From positions 1,240,001-1,304,000 of the forward strand of contig NOKP01000009.1 in assembly GCA_002682825.1 (NCBI GenBank): a stretch of 64,000 bases of DNA, read 5' to 3'. A program made the translations under genes and the position numbers. Each line of letters opens with the position of its first letter. Positions within the stretch are counted from its first letter, which is position 1. Below, piece by piece: positions 54,705-64,000 of the stretch. A model generated the notes under the pieces. It was given only the letters and a program-made list of their open reading frames with translations. It did no database searches and was not told the DNA's origin. This DNA is from Neonectria sp. B-13. Lineage: Eukaryota; Ascomycota; Sordariomycetes; Hypocreales; Nectriaceae.

Positions 54705-55882
54705 TTCATAGAAGTTAACAGAACATCTTGGGTAATTGAAGTTGACGTACTCGCTCAACGCATTTTCCTATCTGAACGCACGCAGCACGAGCGCATTACT
54801 CGGGTCAGCGCCTTTCGTTTCACCAGCAGCTGCCGGCAGGCCATGGGCACCACTGACCTGGACTCAGAATGTGGATCTGGCCTGCCATGCGACTGATACA
54901 TGGCGATGAAGTAGACCCAATCACCAGTGCCCGCGAGGCCGAAGGAGAGGATTTGATACTTGCCGCCATCGTGGTGTATTCGGTCGGCTGAACCAACTCG
55001 TGATGTCGCTAAGCACGGCTGCTGGCTCTGGTAGAAGTTTACTTGATTAAAATCGTTGACATCGTGTGTAAACGATCTCATTGTCAAATTCGTCACTCTT
55101 AACTCACTGCCTTTAAACTCATCGCTGTCCGACTCTATATAAGCGTGCATGAGACCCCATAATTGCCTCGCGCGAGTAGTAGAGGACTGAGTTGTGCGCG
55201 GATGGAGGCCAGAAGGGGATGTTAAGTAGAATTCTAAGGGTTAATACTGACAGTGTTAGCTGTCTTCGCTGACATCCTAATCTATACTTGATTTATAGTT
55301 GAAGATATATAAGTATTATTAAAGAGACACATATTATACTCTTCTTTCAGCTAAATATACTTAGAGTGCTCTTAAAATACTATTAGCATATTATAAAACT
55401 AACTGGTAGAAGCATGTCAAGGATTTAACCTGTTCTGTATTATCCCTAATCGCAGCCCTCTCCTTAGTCATCTTGGCTAGTCCAACATGATATGATCTCA
55501 CCAGCCGCAGCTCTATATCACCTGCACGTATCAGCCTTCACATTTCTATTTAGGCAAGGTCTAAAAGTACCATATCAAAACATACGAGGCAGTGCTGCAC
55601 AATGCCTGCAATGTCGGCTCGGCGTTACCAGCATGCAGCAATCATAGGCCCTCACTTCGCTGCAGACACTCAGCCCTAAATTCGTGCCGCACCCATCTTG
55701 GAAGGAGCACCATGATTCGCCCAGAATCGTTTACCCCTGACCAGGCTGCTGAGGGAGCCCATCTTTGCAGAAACCGAGACTATATGAGCCTGCAGCCTGC
55801 CGTAGCATGTCCGATCCTTGAAACCTCCATCTGTTGCGTCTACACCCCATTCCCCTCGTCATCGGGACGCCATCAATCCGCC
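54705..55882. other. 1.2-kb intergenic with AT-rich islet
   Basis: A minus-strand frame 54755-55150 (131 codons, true ATG) has no family resemblance and no introns; I do not support it as a gene. TATATAAG at 55135-55142 on the plus strand has no gene close behind it. The stretch 55230-55420 is A/T-rich and TA-rich. Confidence 0.45.
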
Positions 55883-56868
55883 ATGGCTCCCTCCATCAGA
55901 AACTTATCGCTCGCTGTCCTGCTGGCTGCTGTCCTTCAGCTTCAGACATCCGGCGCCGACAACACAGATGGCAGAGGGAAATACTCGCATTGCGATGGCG
56001 ACTCAAGCAAACTCTGCCTGGACTCATTCGTATGGTGCGCGCTGGAGTCCGACAACTGCGATTTCCCTAAATATACATACGACTACGTTCCCGAAGACCC
56101 GGGTCAAGACTCGAATAATGTCCACATAGGCATCGACAACCCAGCGTTGGTCCTTTGGGATCACGACTACAACTTGACGTGGCAGAATTCCGATGCCGAC
56201 CATCAAATGACTCTCATTTGGGGGACATACAGATATCTAGGGGACTCAATCTTTGAGCTTTGGAACAAGAGTAAGTCTCAAGACCGTCGATTTACCAACG
56301 TACCCAGTAGCATTATGAGACTTCTAACGACGGGTATGCAGCTTTCAAACATGGCGAGAGGAGTATCATTATCAATTTTAGCGACCTGGCCGCCAACCCC
56401 AACAAGGAATTCCACCTCGATTCTACAGGTATCCAGGCCAACGTTAGCTTCGCATTGAGTTACTTCGAGATCTCCCAGAACCGCAACAACAAAACGGAAA
56501 TTGACAGGTCTGACCCTTTCGCGATCTTTTCCAACGACATCACGAGATACTTGGACACCCAGAGAGAACTTGGTAAGAAGGAAGGTAAGAAGGGAGGTGA
56601 GAAGGAAAGTAATGACGACGGCGATGATGACGGCGGCGATAATGGAGGCAGTAGCGGGGGTAAGGATGGAGAGGAAACATACAACAGGTGGAGGCTTGGG
56701 GTTGGGATTGGCGTCGGCATTGGTATTCCCGTTCTTGCTGCTCTCTCCTTTCTCGGGGGATGGTTGTACGGGAAGCGCAGCACGCGCAAAGACACACCCG
56801 CCCTCGACGAAACGACATCCGACGAGGTTCATGAGCTTACCGTGTTGCCCCCCCCGTACCAGAGTTGA
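55883..56868 (+). CDS. Secretory-pathway single-pass membrane protein with C-terminal PPPY motif
   Basis: Function unknown. Two exons (55883-56270, 56342-56868) give 304 aa. The start at 55883 (MAPSIRNLSLAVLLAAVLQL) is a clear signal peptide in good context (CGCCATGGC). The ectodomain holds four to five cysteines near its start (SHCDGDSSKLC, FVWCALESDNC) and a WxxDYNLTWQNSDADH block, with N-glycosylation sites such as NLT, NVS and NKT. A long acidic/Gly/Ser juxtamembrane stalk (KESNDDGDDDGGDNGG) leads to one TM helix at about residues 248-272, rich in Gly/Ile/Val. The ~30-residue cytosolic tail ends LPPPYQS; PPPY fits the PPxY ligand for WW domains of Rsp5/NEDD4 ubiquitin ligases. The architecture resembles fungal surface sensor-like proteins of the kind with small ectodomain and one TM, but no named family was recognised. 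Confidence 0.85.
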
Positions 56869-57856
56869 TGAAACTACTCGTTAAAAAGCTCATACAAACT
56901 AATAACTAGATAAGGTGGCTATTGGTAATAATTAACAGGTTTATATTAATAAGTAGTCATTTGAATTAGTCTAGACAATTTAGTAATTAATTAACAAAGA
57001 ATGCCTAGCTGTTTATAAAGAAACTTAATATATCACTATTTCACACAATAACCTCTTTATTTAAGCTTAAAAGTGTATTTATTAATCTTTCTTTTAGAAT
57101 AAAGCCTAAAAGTAAAGTATTAACATTAAACCCCATACTCTTGTCAAGTCTTGTAGTTATATTTAATATATTTCACACCGCTTAATTTCAACTTATGGTC
57201 TCTCGATCGGCCCTGTATACCATACCGGAACCACATGCTCAACTAACTGTAGTGGGCTTAATCTCTTGTACTCCTAAACATCCAAGTGAGCAGGAGCTTC
57301 CTGCGGGCGACACAATGGTGGCAGATTTCGTGAACAAGCTGTTCCAAGATAAAAGGAAACCGAAAATGAGAAGACCAAGTTGGACCAAGTTGTTATTTCG
57401 ATAGAGGCAAACTTAGGTTCTCATAAGTGAATTAGTTTAAATTGACAATCTCGTTCTTAAACTCCAACTAGCACATCCACCTAATTAACCTTATTCAACT
57501 ACTGAATTGCCTAAATTAGTGGATCGTGACATGGGTCACCCTACGGACATTTTCATGCTTAACGATGTCTACTATTAAAACGTTCCCTTGACCTCGTTAG
57601 CGGCAGAACACCACAAGACGCAAATTATATGGATGCAAGGCACAGTCAATAATGACCATCATTACTCCATGGAATTGATGATGACTTGAGGTGAGCACAT
57701 GAAAGCTTGAGAACGGTGGAGTGTCGACTAAACGCCAGTGAACGGCCACTTAAATATGAAGTTGACTTAAACGAAGAGTAAATGTAAAATTAAAGATGTT
57801 CCATGTTAAGGTACAGTAGCCTATCGTGATTATTACATATAACCCCAGACCTCCGC
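56869..57856. other. 0.99-kb convergent intergenic, AT-rich
   Basis: Lies between the membrane-protein and PAN-repeat genes. 56880-57180 is strongly A/T-rich with TTAATTAAC and GCCTAAAAGTAAAGTA-like words. A 69-codon frame at 57195-57404 + has a true ATG but nothing else to support it. The remainder is unremarkable. Confidence 0.5.
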
Positions 57857-60754
57857 TCAATCGGTAGCCGTTGGCATTTCCGTCGTCGTCGCGGAAGCAA
57901 TACACGCCTCCGGGTCCCAGCACCTCTGCTCATACCAGTATGATCCCGTCTCATGGTAGAAGAAATTATCCGCGTCTAGATACTCGTCAGAAAACTCGCA
58001 CGTACTGTACTGGGACCGGTACGTCGAGGCTTTGCAGTCGCGGATCTCGGCGCAGACGGCCGCACAATCCTCTGCTGTGTTCTGGTTGGGGAACGTAGTC
58101 GGGTCGGCTCCGTAGGCGAGGCGGTAAAGGCCGAAAGAGTGACAGGTGTAGCTCGAGTCGACGTCTGTTGGCACGGCGAAGCCCGTGGTGCAGGCTGACT
58201 GGGTAGGCGACGGTGCGGCAGTCGTGGTCGCGTCCAAGCATCCCGAGGGATCCCAGCATCGTTGCTCGCTCCAATAAGTGCCGGTGCTGTGGTAGAAGAA
58301 GTTGTCGGTATCGAGGTATTCGTCGGAGAACAGGCAGAGGTCATATTGCGCAGTGTAGGTCGAGGCTTTGCAGTCGCGGATCTGGGCGCAGATGGCGGCG
58401 CAGTCCTCGGAAGTCTTTTGGTTCGGGAAGCTGGTCCGGTCTGCTTCGTAGGCGAGGCCGTAGAGGCCGAATTTGTTGCAGCCGTAGCTGGCGTCGACAT
58501 TTTCCTTGATGACGTAGCCGGTCTGGGTGCAAGCTGGTGCGGACGTTGACGTTGACGTCGGCGCGGATGTCGTGGTCCTGCCGTCCAGACAGCCCGAAGG
58601 ATTCCAGCACCGCTGTTCGTTCCAGATGGATCCCGACTCGTGGTAGAAGAAGTTGTCGTCGTTGAGGTACTCGTCTGAGAACTCGCACGTACTGTATTGG
58701 CTGCGGTACGTTGAGGCCTTGCAGGTGTTGATCTGGGAGCAGATGGCTGCGCAGTCCTCGGAAGTCTTTTGGTTGGGGAACGTAGTTGGGTCGGCTCCGT
58801 AGGCAAGGCGATATAGACCGAATGAATTGCAGACGTAGCTGCTCTCTGCCTCGACAACGTAGCCAGTCTCGGAACAGGATTGTGTGGAGGTTGGTGTGGA
58901 TTCGGTGGTTGTCCTGCCGTCGAGACATCCCTGAGTCCAGCATCGCTGCTCGTTCCAGACGGAGCCCGACTCATGATAGAAGAAGTTGTCGTCGTTGAGG
59001 TACTCATCGGAAAACTCGCACTTGTCATACTGGCTGCGGTAGGTCGAGGCCTTGCAGGTGTTGATCTGGGAGCAGATGGCTGCGCAGTCTTCTGATGTCT
59101 TCTGGTTGGGAAAGGCGGTTCGGTCAGCCTCATAGGCTAGGCGGTACAGACCGAATGAATTGCAGACGTAGCTTGCATCAGCCTTGACAACATAGCCGGT
59201 TTCGGAACAAGACGTGGACGTCGCCGTTGGCGCAGATGTCGTCCTGCCGTCGAGACACCCCTGAGTCCAGCATCGCTGCTCGCTCCAGTACGAGCCTGAT
59301 TCGTGATAGGAAAAGTTATCGTCGGTCAAAAGCTCGTCGGAAAACTCGCACTTGTCGTATTGGCTGTGGTAGGTCGAGGCCTTGCAGGTATTGATCTGGG
59401 AACAAATTGCGGCGCAGTCTTCCGACGTCTTCTGGTTGGGGAAGGCGGTGCGGTCTGCCTCGTAGGCCAAGCTGTAGAGGCCGAATTGGTGGCAGACGTA
59501 TTCGGAGTCGACGTTGTCCGGCAGAACATATCCGGTGTTGGCGCAGCTCGTAGTCGTGGGCTCGTTGGTGGTGGAAGGGCTTTCTGAGGCAGTTGGAGGG
59601 AATGTGGTCTCATCCTCGGTGTATGTCGCCACAGGCTCATCGTCATCCGAGGCGGTAGTGAATGGGGTAGTTTCTACACCTGAGGGGGTAGGAAATCTGG
59701 TAGTCTCATCTACATCTGAGGTAGGGAATGTGGTCTCTTCCGAGGTGGTTGGAGGGAAAGAAGTCTCATCTTCCGAGGTCGTGCTATCGACAGTCGGCCG
59801 CAGCGTGACCAAGGTGGTAAATGAAGACGGTGTAGACGCAGACGTTGTTACAGCCGTCACCGAGGCGTCAGTGTCGGTCTGAGGAACCGTCGTGGCTGCT
59901 CCCGTGCGTGCCGACTCGTAGAACAACGAGATGGTATCGACATTGTCGGGCGTCACCTTGTCAGACACAAAGACCTGGTCGATGTAGATCTGGGCAGAGC
60001 CACCAGAACACGCGAGCGCGAACCGGATCATCCCGCTGGTCGTCTTGACGGGCGCCTGGTTGATAAACTCGAGCCACCGCCAGTCGTTGCTCGTGGCGCC
60101 CGTGATGACGGGGAAGTAAGGCGTCGACGCAAAGAGGTCGTCGCCGTAGTAGGCGTTGATGCGACAGGTGTTTGCCACGGTGTTTTCCAGGATGGCGTAG
60201 AAGAACCGGACCGTGTAGAGGTTGGCGACGTTGAGGTCCTCGAGCTTCTGCTCAATCATGGCGTTCCAGTCGGTGGATTCTTGTCGCTTCTGTTCGCCCT
60301 GGCTGGTTGAGTCCATCACCACGCAGCCCTTTTCTTCGCTGCCGTCGCCCTGGTATCCGTCGCCCTGGACAAGGCGGGCGTTGCCTTCGCTGTTGAAGGC
60401 GTAGATGCCATTGCGGTAGCTGGGGTCGTAGGCGATAAAGTTGCCGTTGGCTACCAAGTTGGTGACGACAGGTGAGTCGGTGGACGTGGTTGTGATGGTG
60501 ATGGAGGTCTCCGCGGTTCCAGATGAGGTCTCCGCGGTTCCAGATGAGGTCTCAGTCGACGTTCCAGAGGTTCCAGATGAGGTCTCAATCGACGTCCCAG
60601 AGGCCCCAGTCGAGGTAGCAGTCGTCCCTGAAGTGACAGTCGACACCCCAGACGCCGACGTCCCGCTTACACCAGACGGCTTGCAAGGACCCGCGGCGAC
60701 AAGGTCAAACGCGCCCGCAAAGGCCAAAGCCGCGAAAGCTGTCGCAGAACGCAT
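57857..60754 (-). CDS. Secreted modular protein with five tandem PAN/Apple-like cysteine repeats
   Basis: Large extracellular protein, single exon, 965 aa. Signal peptide MRSATAFAALAFAGAFDLVA; ATG 60754 is chosen because an upstream ATG (60811) would bury it. Residues ~25-95 are a Ser/Thr-rich O-glycosylation-type linker with repeats of ETSSGTSGTS. Residues ~97-290 (LVANGNFIAYDPSYRNG..) look like a galactose-binding-like jelly-roll, common in fungal surface proteins. A second Ser/Thr/Pro/Glu linker runs to ~403. Five repeats start near residues 404, 515, 626, 745 and 854 (period 109-119). Each follows the plan TGY, Y-x-C-x-x-FGLYxLAY, FPNQxTxEDCAAxC, CKASTY, CxFSDE, NFxYH and EQRCW..C, with six to eight conserved cysteines. 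Such domains bind glycans or proteins. Repeats 2 and 3 are nearly identical, pointing to recent internal duplication. Function unknown; adhesion or cell-wall binding is likely. Confidence 0.9.
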   Translation of the reverse strand: MRSATAFAALAFAGAFDLVAAGPCKPSGVSGTSASGVSTVTSGTTATSTGASGTSIETSSGTSGTSTETSSGTAETSSGTAETSITITTTSTDSPVVTNLVANGNFIAYDPSYRNGIYAFNSEGNARLVQGDGYQGDGSEEKGCVVMDSTSQGEQKRQESTDWNAMIEQKLEDLNVANLYTVRFFYAILENTVANTCRINAYYGDDLFASTPYFPVITGATSNDWRWLEFINQAPVKTTSGMIRFALACSGGSAQIYIDQVFVSDKVTPDNVDTISLFYESARTGAATTVPQTDTDASVTAVTTSASTPSSFTTLVTLRPTVDSTTSEDETSFPPTTSEETTFPTSDVDETTRFPTPSGVETTPFTTASDDDEPVATYTEDETTFPPTASESPSTTNEPTTTSCANTGYVLPDNVDSEYVCHQFGLYSLAYEADRTAFPNQKTSEDCAAICSQINTCKASTYHSQYDKCEFSDELLTDDNFSYHESGSYWSEQRCWTQGCLDGRTTSAPTATSTSCSETGYVVKADASYVCNSFGLYRLAYEADRTAFPNQKTSEDCAAICSQINTCKASTYRSQYDKCEFSDEYLNDDNFFYHESGSVWNEQRCWTQGCLDGRTTTESTPTSTQSCSETGYVVEAESSYVCNSFGLYRLAYGADPTTFPNQKTSEDCAAICSQINTCKASTYRSQYSTCEFSDEYLNDDNFFYHESGSIWNEQRCWNPSGCLDGRTTTSAPTSTSTSAPACTQTGYVIKENVDASYGCNKFGLYGLAYEADRTSFPNQKTSEDCAAICAQIRDCKASTYTAQYDLCLFSDEYLDTDNFFYHSTGTYWSEQRCWDPSGCLDATTTAAPSPTQSACTTGFAVPTDVDSSYTCHSFGLYRLAYGADPTTFPNQNTAEDCAAVCAEIRDCKASTYRSQYSTCEFSDEYLDADNFFYHETGSYWYEQRCWDPEACIASATTTEMPTATD

Positions 60755-61441
60755 CGTGATTAAATAAAGTGAGACGAGGAGCCGAGAACACCAACGCCAC
60801 GCCGGTCTCATATAACTCACCAACGTCCGCCTCCCCTGGCTAAGCTGGCTTCAGCTAGATTCCATAGTCTCTTTTGGCGTCCCAAACGAGCGGCCCAGCT
60901 GGTGGGCTGCATCGCGTGGGCCATGCGCGAGTGCCGAAGCGGTTTGGTGTTGGAGCTATCGAAGCGCCTCGTGCGCTGGAAGAGGCAAGGTGATTTTGTG
61001 CCTGAGCTTGCATCCGTATCGGCCGAGATTGAATTATCAAATAATTTCTCCGGATGCGTTGGAGGGGAAACACTTGGTCTTGTCGTGAATCACGTCCATA
61101 GTCCGGTCCAGTGACTTAAATCTGGACGCACGCGACTAATCACCCGGCCCAAGAGTCGCATCTGAAGTGAGAACCGCGCTGAAATTTCCGCTCCGTATCA
61201 GCAATGTTTGCCGTCCAGCGGACCTGGTGGAGTCCGCTTGAACAGCGTGTTCCAGAACTCCATAGCCCATGCTCGATTCAATAGCGCCACCCGCTATTCA
61301 ACGGCCTACCTACTCTTGGCTCCGAGTCGGGCTGAGCAAGGCCTGTTTAGACGAGGTCACTGCACGTGGCCCGAAGCAAGCTGATTCTTTATCTTAATCT
61401 TCGAAGCTAAAAGAAGCGTCCACAATTTGAATTGCAATCGA
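60755..61441. other. Intergenic, no gene seen
   Basis: Upstream flank of the PAN-repeat gene (a GTTATATGAG-like TATA element lies on the minus strand about 55 bp before its ATG, near 60810) and 3' flank of the GNAT gene. No supported frame. Confidence 0.5.
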
Positions 61442-62176
61442 TCAACTGACATTGTGACTGCTCGCCCGCTTCACCATGTAAAACGTCTCGTACATCTCGT
61501 CAGCTCCGAATGCTTTGAGACTCAAGCTTTTCTCAGCAAGCAACTCAAACCCAACTTTCTGATACAGATCGAGTGGCCCGCGTCCCATCGCCACCAGGTA
61601 AATGTCCAGCCCGAGGTTATTCGCAGTTTCAATCCCCGACTTTACAAGCATGCTGGCAATGCCTTGTCGATGATGGTCAGGGCGGACGCCGAGATAATCA
61701 AGCTCTGCTGTGGTTAGCGCCGTCGGTCAATCCGTCCTGAACGTACCAATGCAATCGCCCTGTTTGTACTTGCTCCTCCACTCGTGGACGTGGTCGTCGA
61801 GAACTTCCATGTCTTTTCGATAATTGAAGTCTGCCGCATCATAGTCCTCGTCGAACCGCTTCTTATCTTCGTCGCTGACGTCGGGCGTCTGCGCTTCAAG
61901 CCAATCTGTTTTCCGCGACTCTGGAAAGATCCATCGAGCATATCCAACGATTTCGCCGGAAGCCGCGTCGACAACCTTTTGATGCCTGCGAATGTCGCGT
62001 TCCGTCAACATGAGTTTTGGCAATCGTGCTGTGGCATTTTCGATGATGGACTCGATGGTCTTGTCAACCCAGAGCAAGTTCCACCAAGCGTTGCCCCAGA
62101 AAGCCCGCATATTACTGTTTGCAAGTCCGACGCAGTCATCGACGGTGCAGGGCGAGAGTACTTTATAGGGTGCCAT
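61442..62176 (-). CDS. GNAT-family N-acetyltransferase
   Basis: Transfers acetyl from acetyl-CoA to an amine acceptor, cytosolic. Two exons (61747-62176, 61442-61707) give 231 aa with a 39-nt intron. The start MAPYKVLSPCTVDD at 62176 is typical of this fungal subgroup; an upstream in-frame ATG at 62320 would add a repetitive, unlikely leader. Beta-strand IVGYARWIFP precedes a charged insertion (DEDKKRFDEDYDAADF). The acetyl-CoA loop is LDYLGVRPDHHRQGIASMLV, with the R/Q-x-x-G-x-A pattern. YLVAMGRGPLDLYQKVGFEL is the motif-B helix with the Tyr near the thiol. Substrate unknown; relatives are annotated only as GNAT proteins. TATA-like TTATATAA at 62283-62290 lies about 105 bp upstream on the minus strand. 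Confidence 0.92.
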
Positions 62177-62594
62177 TGCTGGAGCTGGAAATATTGGGGA
62201 GCTGGAAATTATTGGAGAGTTGAACTTATTGGAGAGCTGAACTTGTTGGAGAGCTGATCTTATGAGCTGGCTATTGATCAAGTTATATAACAAGGTCGCA
62301 TCGTTATCGACAGGTGGCATGTTACGACCTTCTATTTTCGCTTAGCTTGCATGGCGCAAGTATTCGGTGCCTAAAGCTGACCATTACGAATTACGGAGAT
62401 ACAGCACCTAGTTGATGCAAAAGTTCCTGCTCCGTGGCATGATTGGATTCCAGCCTTGACCGCGACTGGCGATAATAAAGTATTCCAAACTTGAATCTGT
62501 GTGCATAACAGCGTTGACAGAAAAATGTAATTTAGGCAGACATCAGCTGAACACTTTACAGTCAACCGAACTGATGCTGCAATAATGGCAAGTA
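62177..62594. other. GNAT upstream region with 17-bp tandem repeat
   Basis: 418 bp. A tandem repeat of an ATTGGAGAGCTGAACTT-type unit occupies 62193-62261 (three near-identical 17-bp copies plus a degenerate 18-bp one) in the 5' leader of the GNAT gene. A TATA-like element follows at 62283-62290. No gene on the remaining part. Confidence 0.6.
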
Positions 62595-63181
62595 TCACGC
62601 CTGTTTTATAGGACGCAGCCCAATTCCGAACCCAGGTAGATCCCGATGACTCTCAACAATCTGGATAGCCTCAGAGTGAATGTACTCAAGTTGAACCAGT
62701 CGCTGAATAAAATCCATTGTCCATTCCTGGCACCTTCGATTTGTTGTCTAGCATGTTAGCGGCGTCAAGTGAGTGAGGTGCGACATACGTTGTTGACAGG
62801 TGCCATGAAATTATCACTTTTCCTTGGGGGAGGTATTGTCGTGGCGATTTTTTCAAGCCTGCAGATTGGCTTGTCGTCTCGTGAAAAGGTTGCGACGGGC
62901 AGATGAGCAATGTGAGCCGCGTCAACGAATCCAATAGGCACCAGCTCCTTCAAGTCCTGGTCCCTGTTTGCATCGAAGTTGCGTTTGAACTCGAGTTCAA
63001 AGCCCATCATTGGTGCTCCGACAACATGGATAACTGTGCCGAGAAACTGCGGGGCTTCGACATCGGTGGTGCGAAGATGGATGTCCTCGGGGCGAGTGGC
63101 CGTATTTGGGACGAGAATGCCAAAATGGGCACGCATTCTAGGAGAGGGCCGAGATTTGGTCAGATACAGGCGACACGTCAT
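62595..63181 (-). CDS. Small conserved fungal protein of unknown function
   Basis: Two exons (62789-63181, 62595-62747) give 181 aa. The acceptor CATGCTAG was chosen because it keeps frame with TTNRRCQEWTMDFIQRLVQL; the other AG gives a short frameshifted tail. Recognisable conserved-looking segments are MTCRLYLTK, AHFGILVPN, GTVIHVVGAPMMGFELEFKR, LVPIGFVDAAHI and the terminal SHRDLPGFGIGLRPIKQA. I recall this overall layout from unnamed fungal proteins, usually 150-190 aa and cytosolic, with no assigned biochemical role. No signal peptide, TM segment or catalytic motif is evident. The glycine/His-containing HVVGAPMMG strand hints at a compact beta fold. A neighbour relationship with the GNAT gene (tandem on the same strand) has no evident meaning. 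Confidence 0.8.
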
Positions 63182-63644
63182 TATCGGAGAGCATCAAAAC
63201 TTGATTGTTGATGAGAAGCAGAGAAGTAAAGTGCTGCCTAAATGAATCCTGGTTCCAACAACCGTGTTGTCACGCTCGGATCAGTGTTGCCGAGATCCGA
63301 AACTAACATCATTGTGTAAGTCATCCTAAACTTGGTTTGATTATTTGGATACTACTACAACAATAGTTCCGTTATTTAGGCCTATTTATATATTAAATTA
63401 CAACAAATCCGCGTAGTACACAGGCGCATCCCGGCAACAAGGTGTCTGGGTTCAGGTCAGGGTCTCCACTGGCTGGACCTGGCAAATTTAAAAGAATTGT
63501 ATTCTTCTTTCTTCTAAAATACATTACATAGATTACTCTAGATATAAGGCTAAAAGTATTATAAATAATTGTTATTCTTTATGCTATTAATAAACATACA
63601 CTAGTTACAGCTTTAAAAGAGATATTATCTGTTATTTCACAGGC
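63182..63644. other. Intergenic with AT-rich islet
   Basis: 463 bp between the small conserved gene and profilin. 63490-63620 is A/T-rich with GGCTAAAAGTATTATAAA-like words, similar to islets further left. No gene seen. Confidence 0.5.
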
Positions 63645-64000
63645 TTAATAGCCCTGGCGAGTGAGATACTCAGCAAGGTTCTCAACGGTGGTGTTAGCGT
63701 TACTGGCGACTGCGGTTCTAGGGTAGTGACCGATGACAATGGCCTGCTTGGTTTTGGTGATGGCAACACCGGTATGACCCTAGGTAGAAAAACATTATTA
63801 CATGGATCGAGGTACATTTGACAAGTTCGTCGTACCGATTCAGCGTAGATACTTGGGTCCTCGGCTCTGGTCACAGTGAATTGCTCGCCGTCAATGAAGA
63901 GGCCATCAGCGAAGGCCTTGTCCTTAGCCGCGCCGTCACCCTTAAAGATGGAGGCGATGAGCTTCAACTCCTCAGGCTTGAACTGTAACGACGGACAGAG
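63645..64000 (-). CDS. Profilin, C-terminal part (gene continues beyond the window)
   Basis: Actin-monomer- and polyproline-binding protein of the cytoskeleton. Two exons are visible, 63836-63982 and 63645-63779, joined in frame across a 56-nt intron; bases 63983-64000 belong to the next upstream intron (acceptor GTTACAG). Residues seen include FKPEELKLIASIFKGDG, KDKAFADGLFIDGEQFTV and RAEDPSIYAES, then GHTGVAITKTKQAIVIGHYP and the end ENLAEYLTRQGY. These match the central and C-terminal profilin fold, including the actin-contact KTKQAIVIGHY strand. The N-terminal WQAYVD-type helix lies outside. Profilin is normally single copy and essential in fungi, which supports this being an ordinary chromosomal region at the right edge. 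Confidence 0.95.

Noticed and set aside
54755..55150. 131-codon minus-strand ORF with a true ATG
   Set aside because: No family resemblance, no introns, mixed composition and AT-rich upstream region. Below the level I would call a gene.
1..64000. CRISPR arrays, rRNA, prophage or bacterial operons
   Set aside because: Spliceosomal introns throughout show nuclear fungal DNA, and no regularly spaced direct-repeat array or rRNA sequence was seen.

Overview
The window reads as nuclear DNA of a filamentous ascomycete. Almost every gene is cut by short introns of about 40-70 nt with GT..AG ends. The gene content is typical of moulds: Zn(II)2Cys6 regulators, a CFEM-rhodopsin (PTH11-type) receptor, a UMTA-type methyltransferase, secreted FAD oxidases. 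AT-rich, TA-rich islets between genes in the right half look like repeat-induced point mutation (RIP) relics. Sordariomycetes, perhaps Hypocreales, is my best guess from protein character; no marker gene here proves it. About 24 protein-coding genes can be supported, and exon joins were checked by hand for reading-frame closure.

Layout. 0-7.3 kb: tail of an unidentified gene, a Zn2Cys6 regulator, a CCC1/VIT1-type iron/manganese transporter and an acyl-CoA-ligase-like AMP-binding enzyme. 7.3-18.1 kb: a very gene-poor stretch with one bZIP regulator inside long non-coding flanks and a 200-bp fold-back palindrome. 18.1-23.3 kb: a hypothetical gene interrupted by an in-frame TAG, a CobW-type metallochaperone GTPase and a nitrilase-superfamily hydrolase. 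25.8-33.1 kb: an AtuA-like (DUF1446) protein, a secreted berberine-bridge-type FAD oxidase and a CFEM/PTH11 receptor-like protein.

33.5-51 kb is the densest block: copper amine oxidase, short-chain dehydrogenase, maltose/galactoside-type O-acetyltransferase, Zn2Cys6 regulator, Gfo/Idh/MocA dehydrogenase, phytanoyl-CoA-type dioxygenase, APC amine/amino-acid permease, HSL-type esterase, deoxyribose-phosphate aldolase and SAM methyltransferase. There is no PKS, NRPS or terpene backbone. It looks more like a catabolic or tailoring neighbourhood: amine uptake, oxidative deamination, carbonyl reduction, sugar-phosphate cleavage, with its own regulator. Co-regulation is inference. The divergent esterase/deoC promoter is strikingly rich in CGG triplets, the core of Zn2Cys6 binding sites.

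51-64 kb: a secreted/anchored aspartic protease, a second Zn2Cys6 regulator whose zinc-finger exons do not join in frame, a single-pass membrane protein ending in a PPPY motif, a 965-residue secreted protein with five PAN/Apple-like repeats, a GNAT acetyltransferase, a small conserved fungal protein and the 3' part of profilin.
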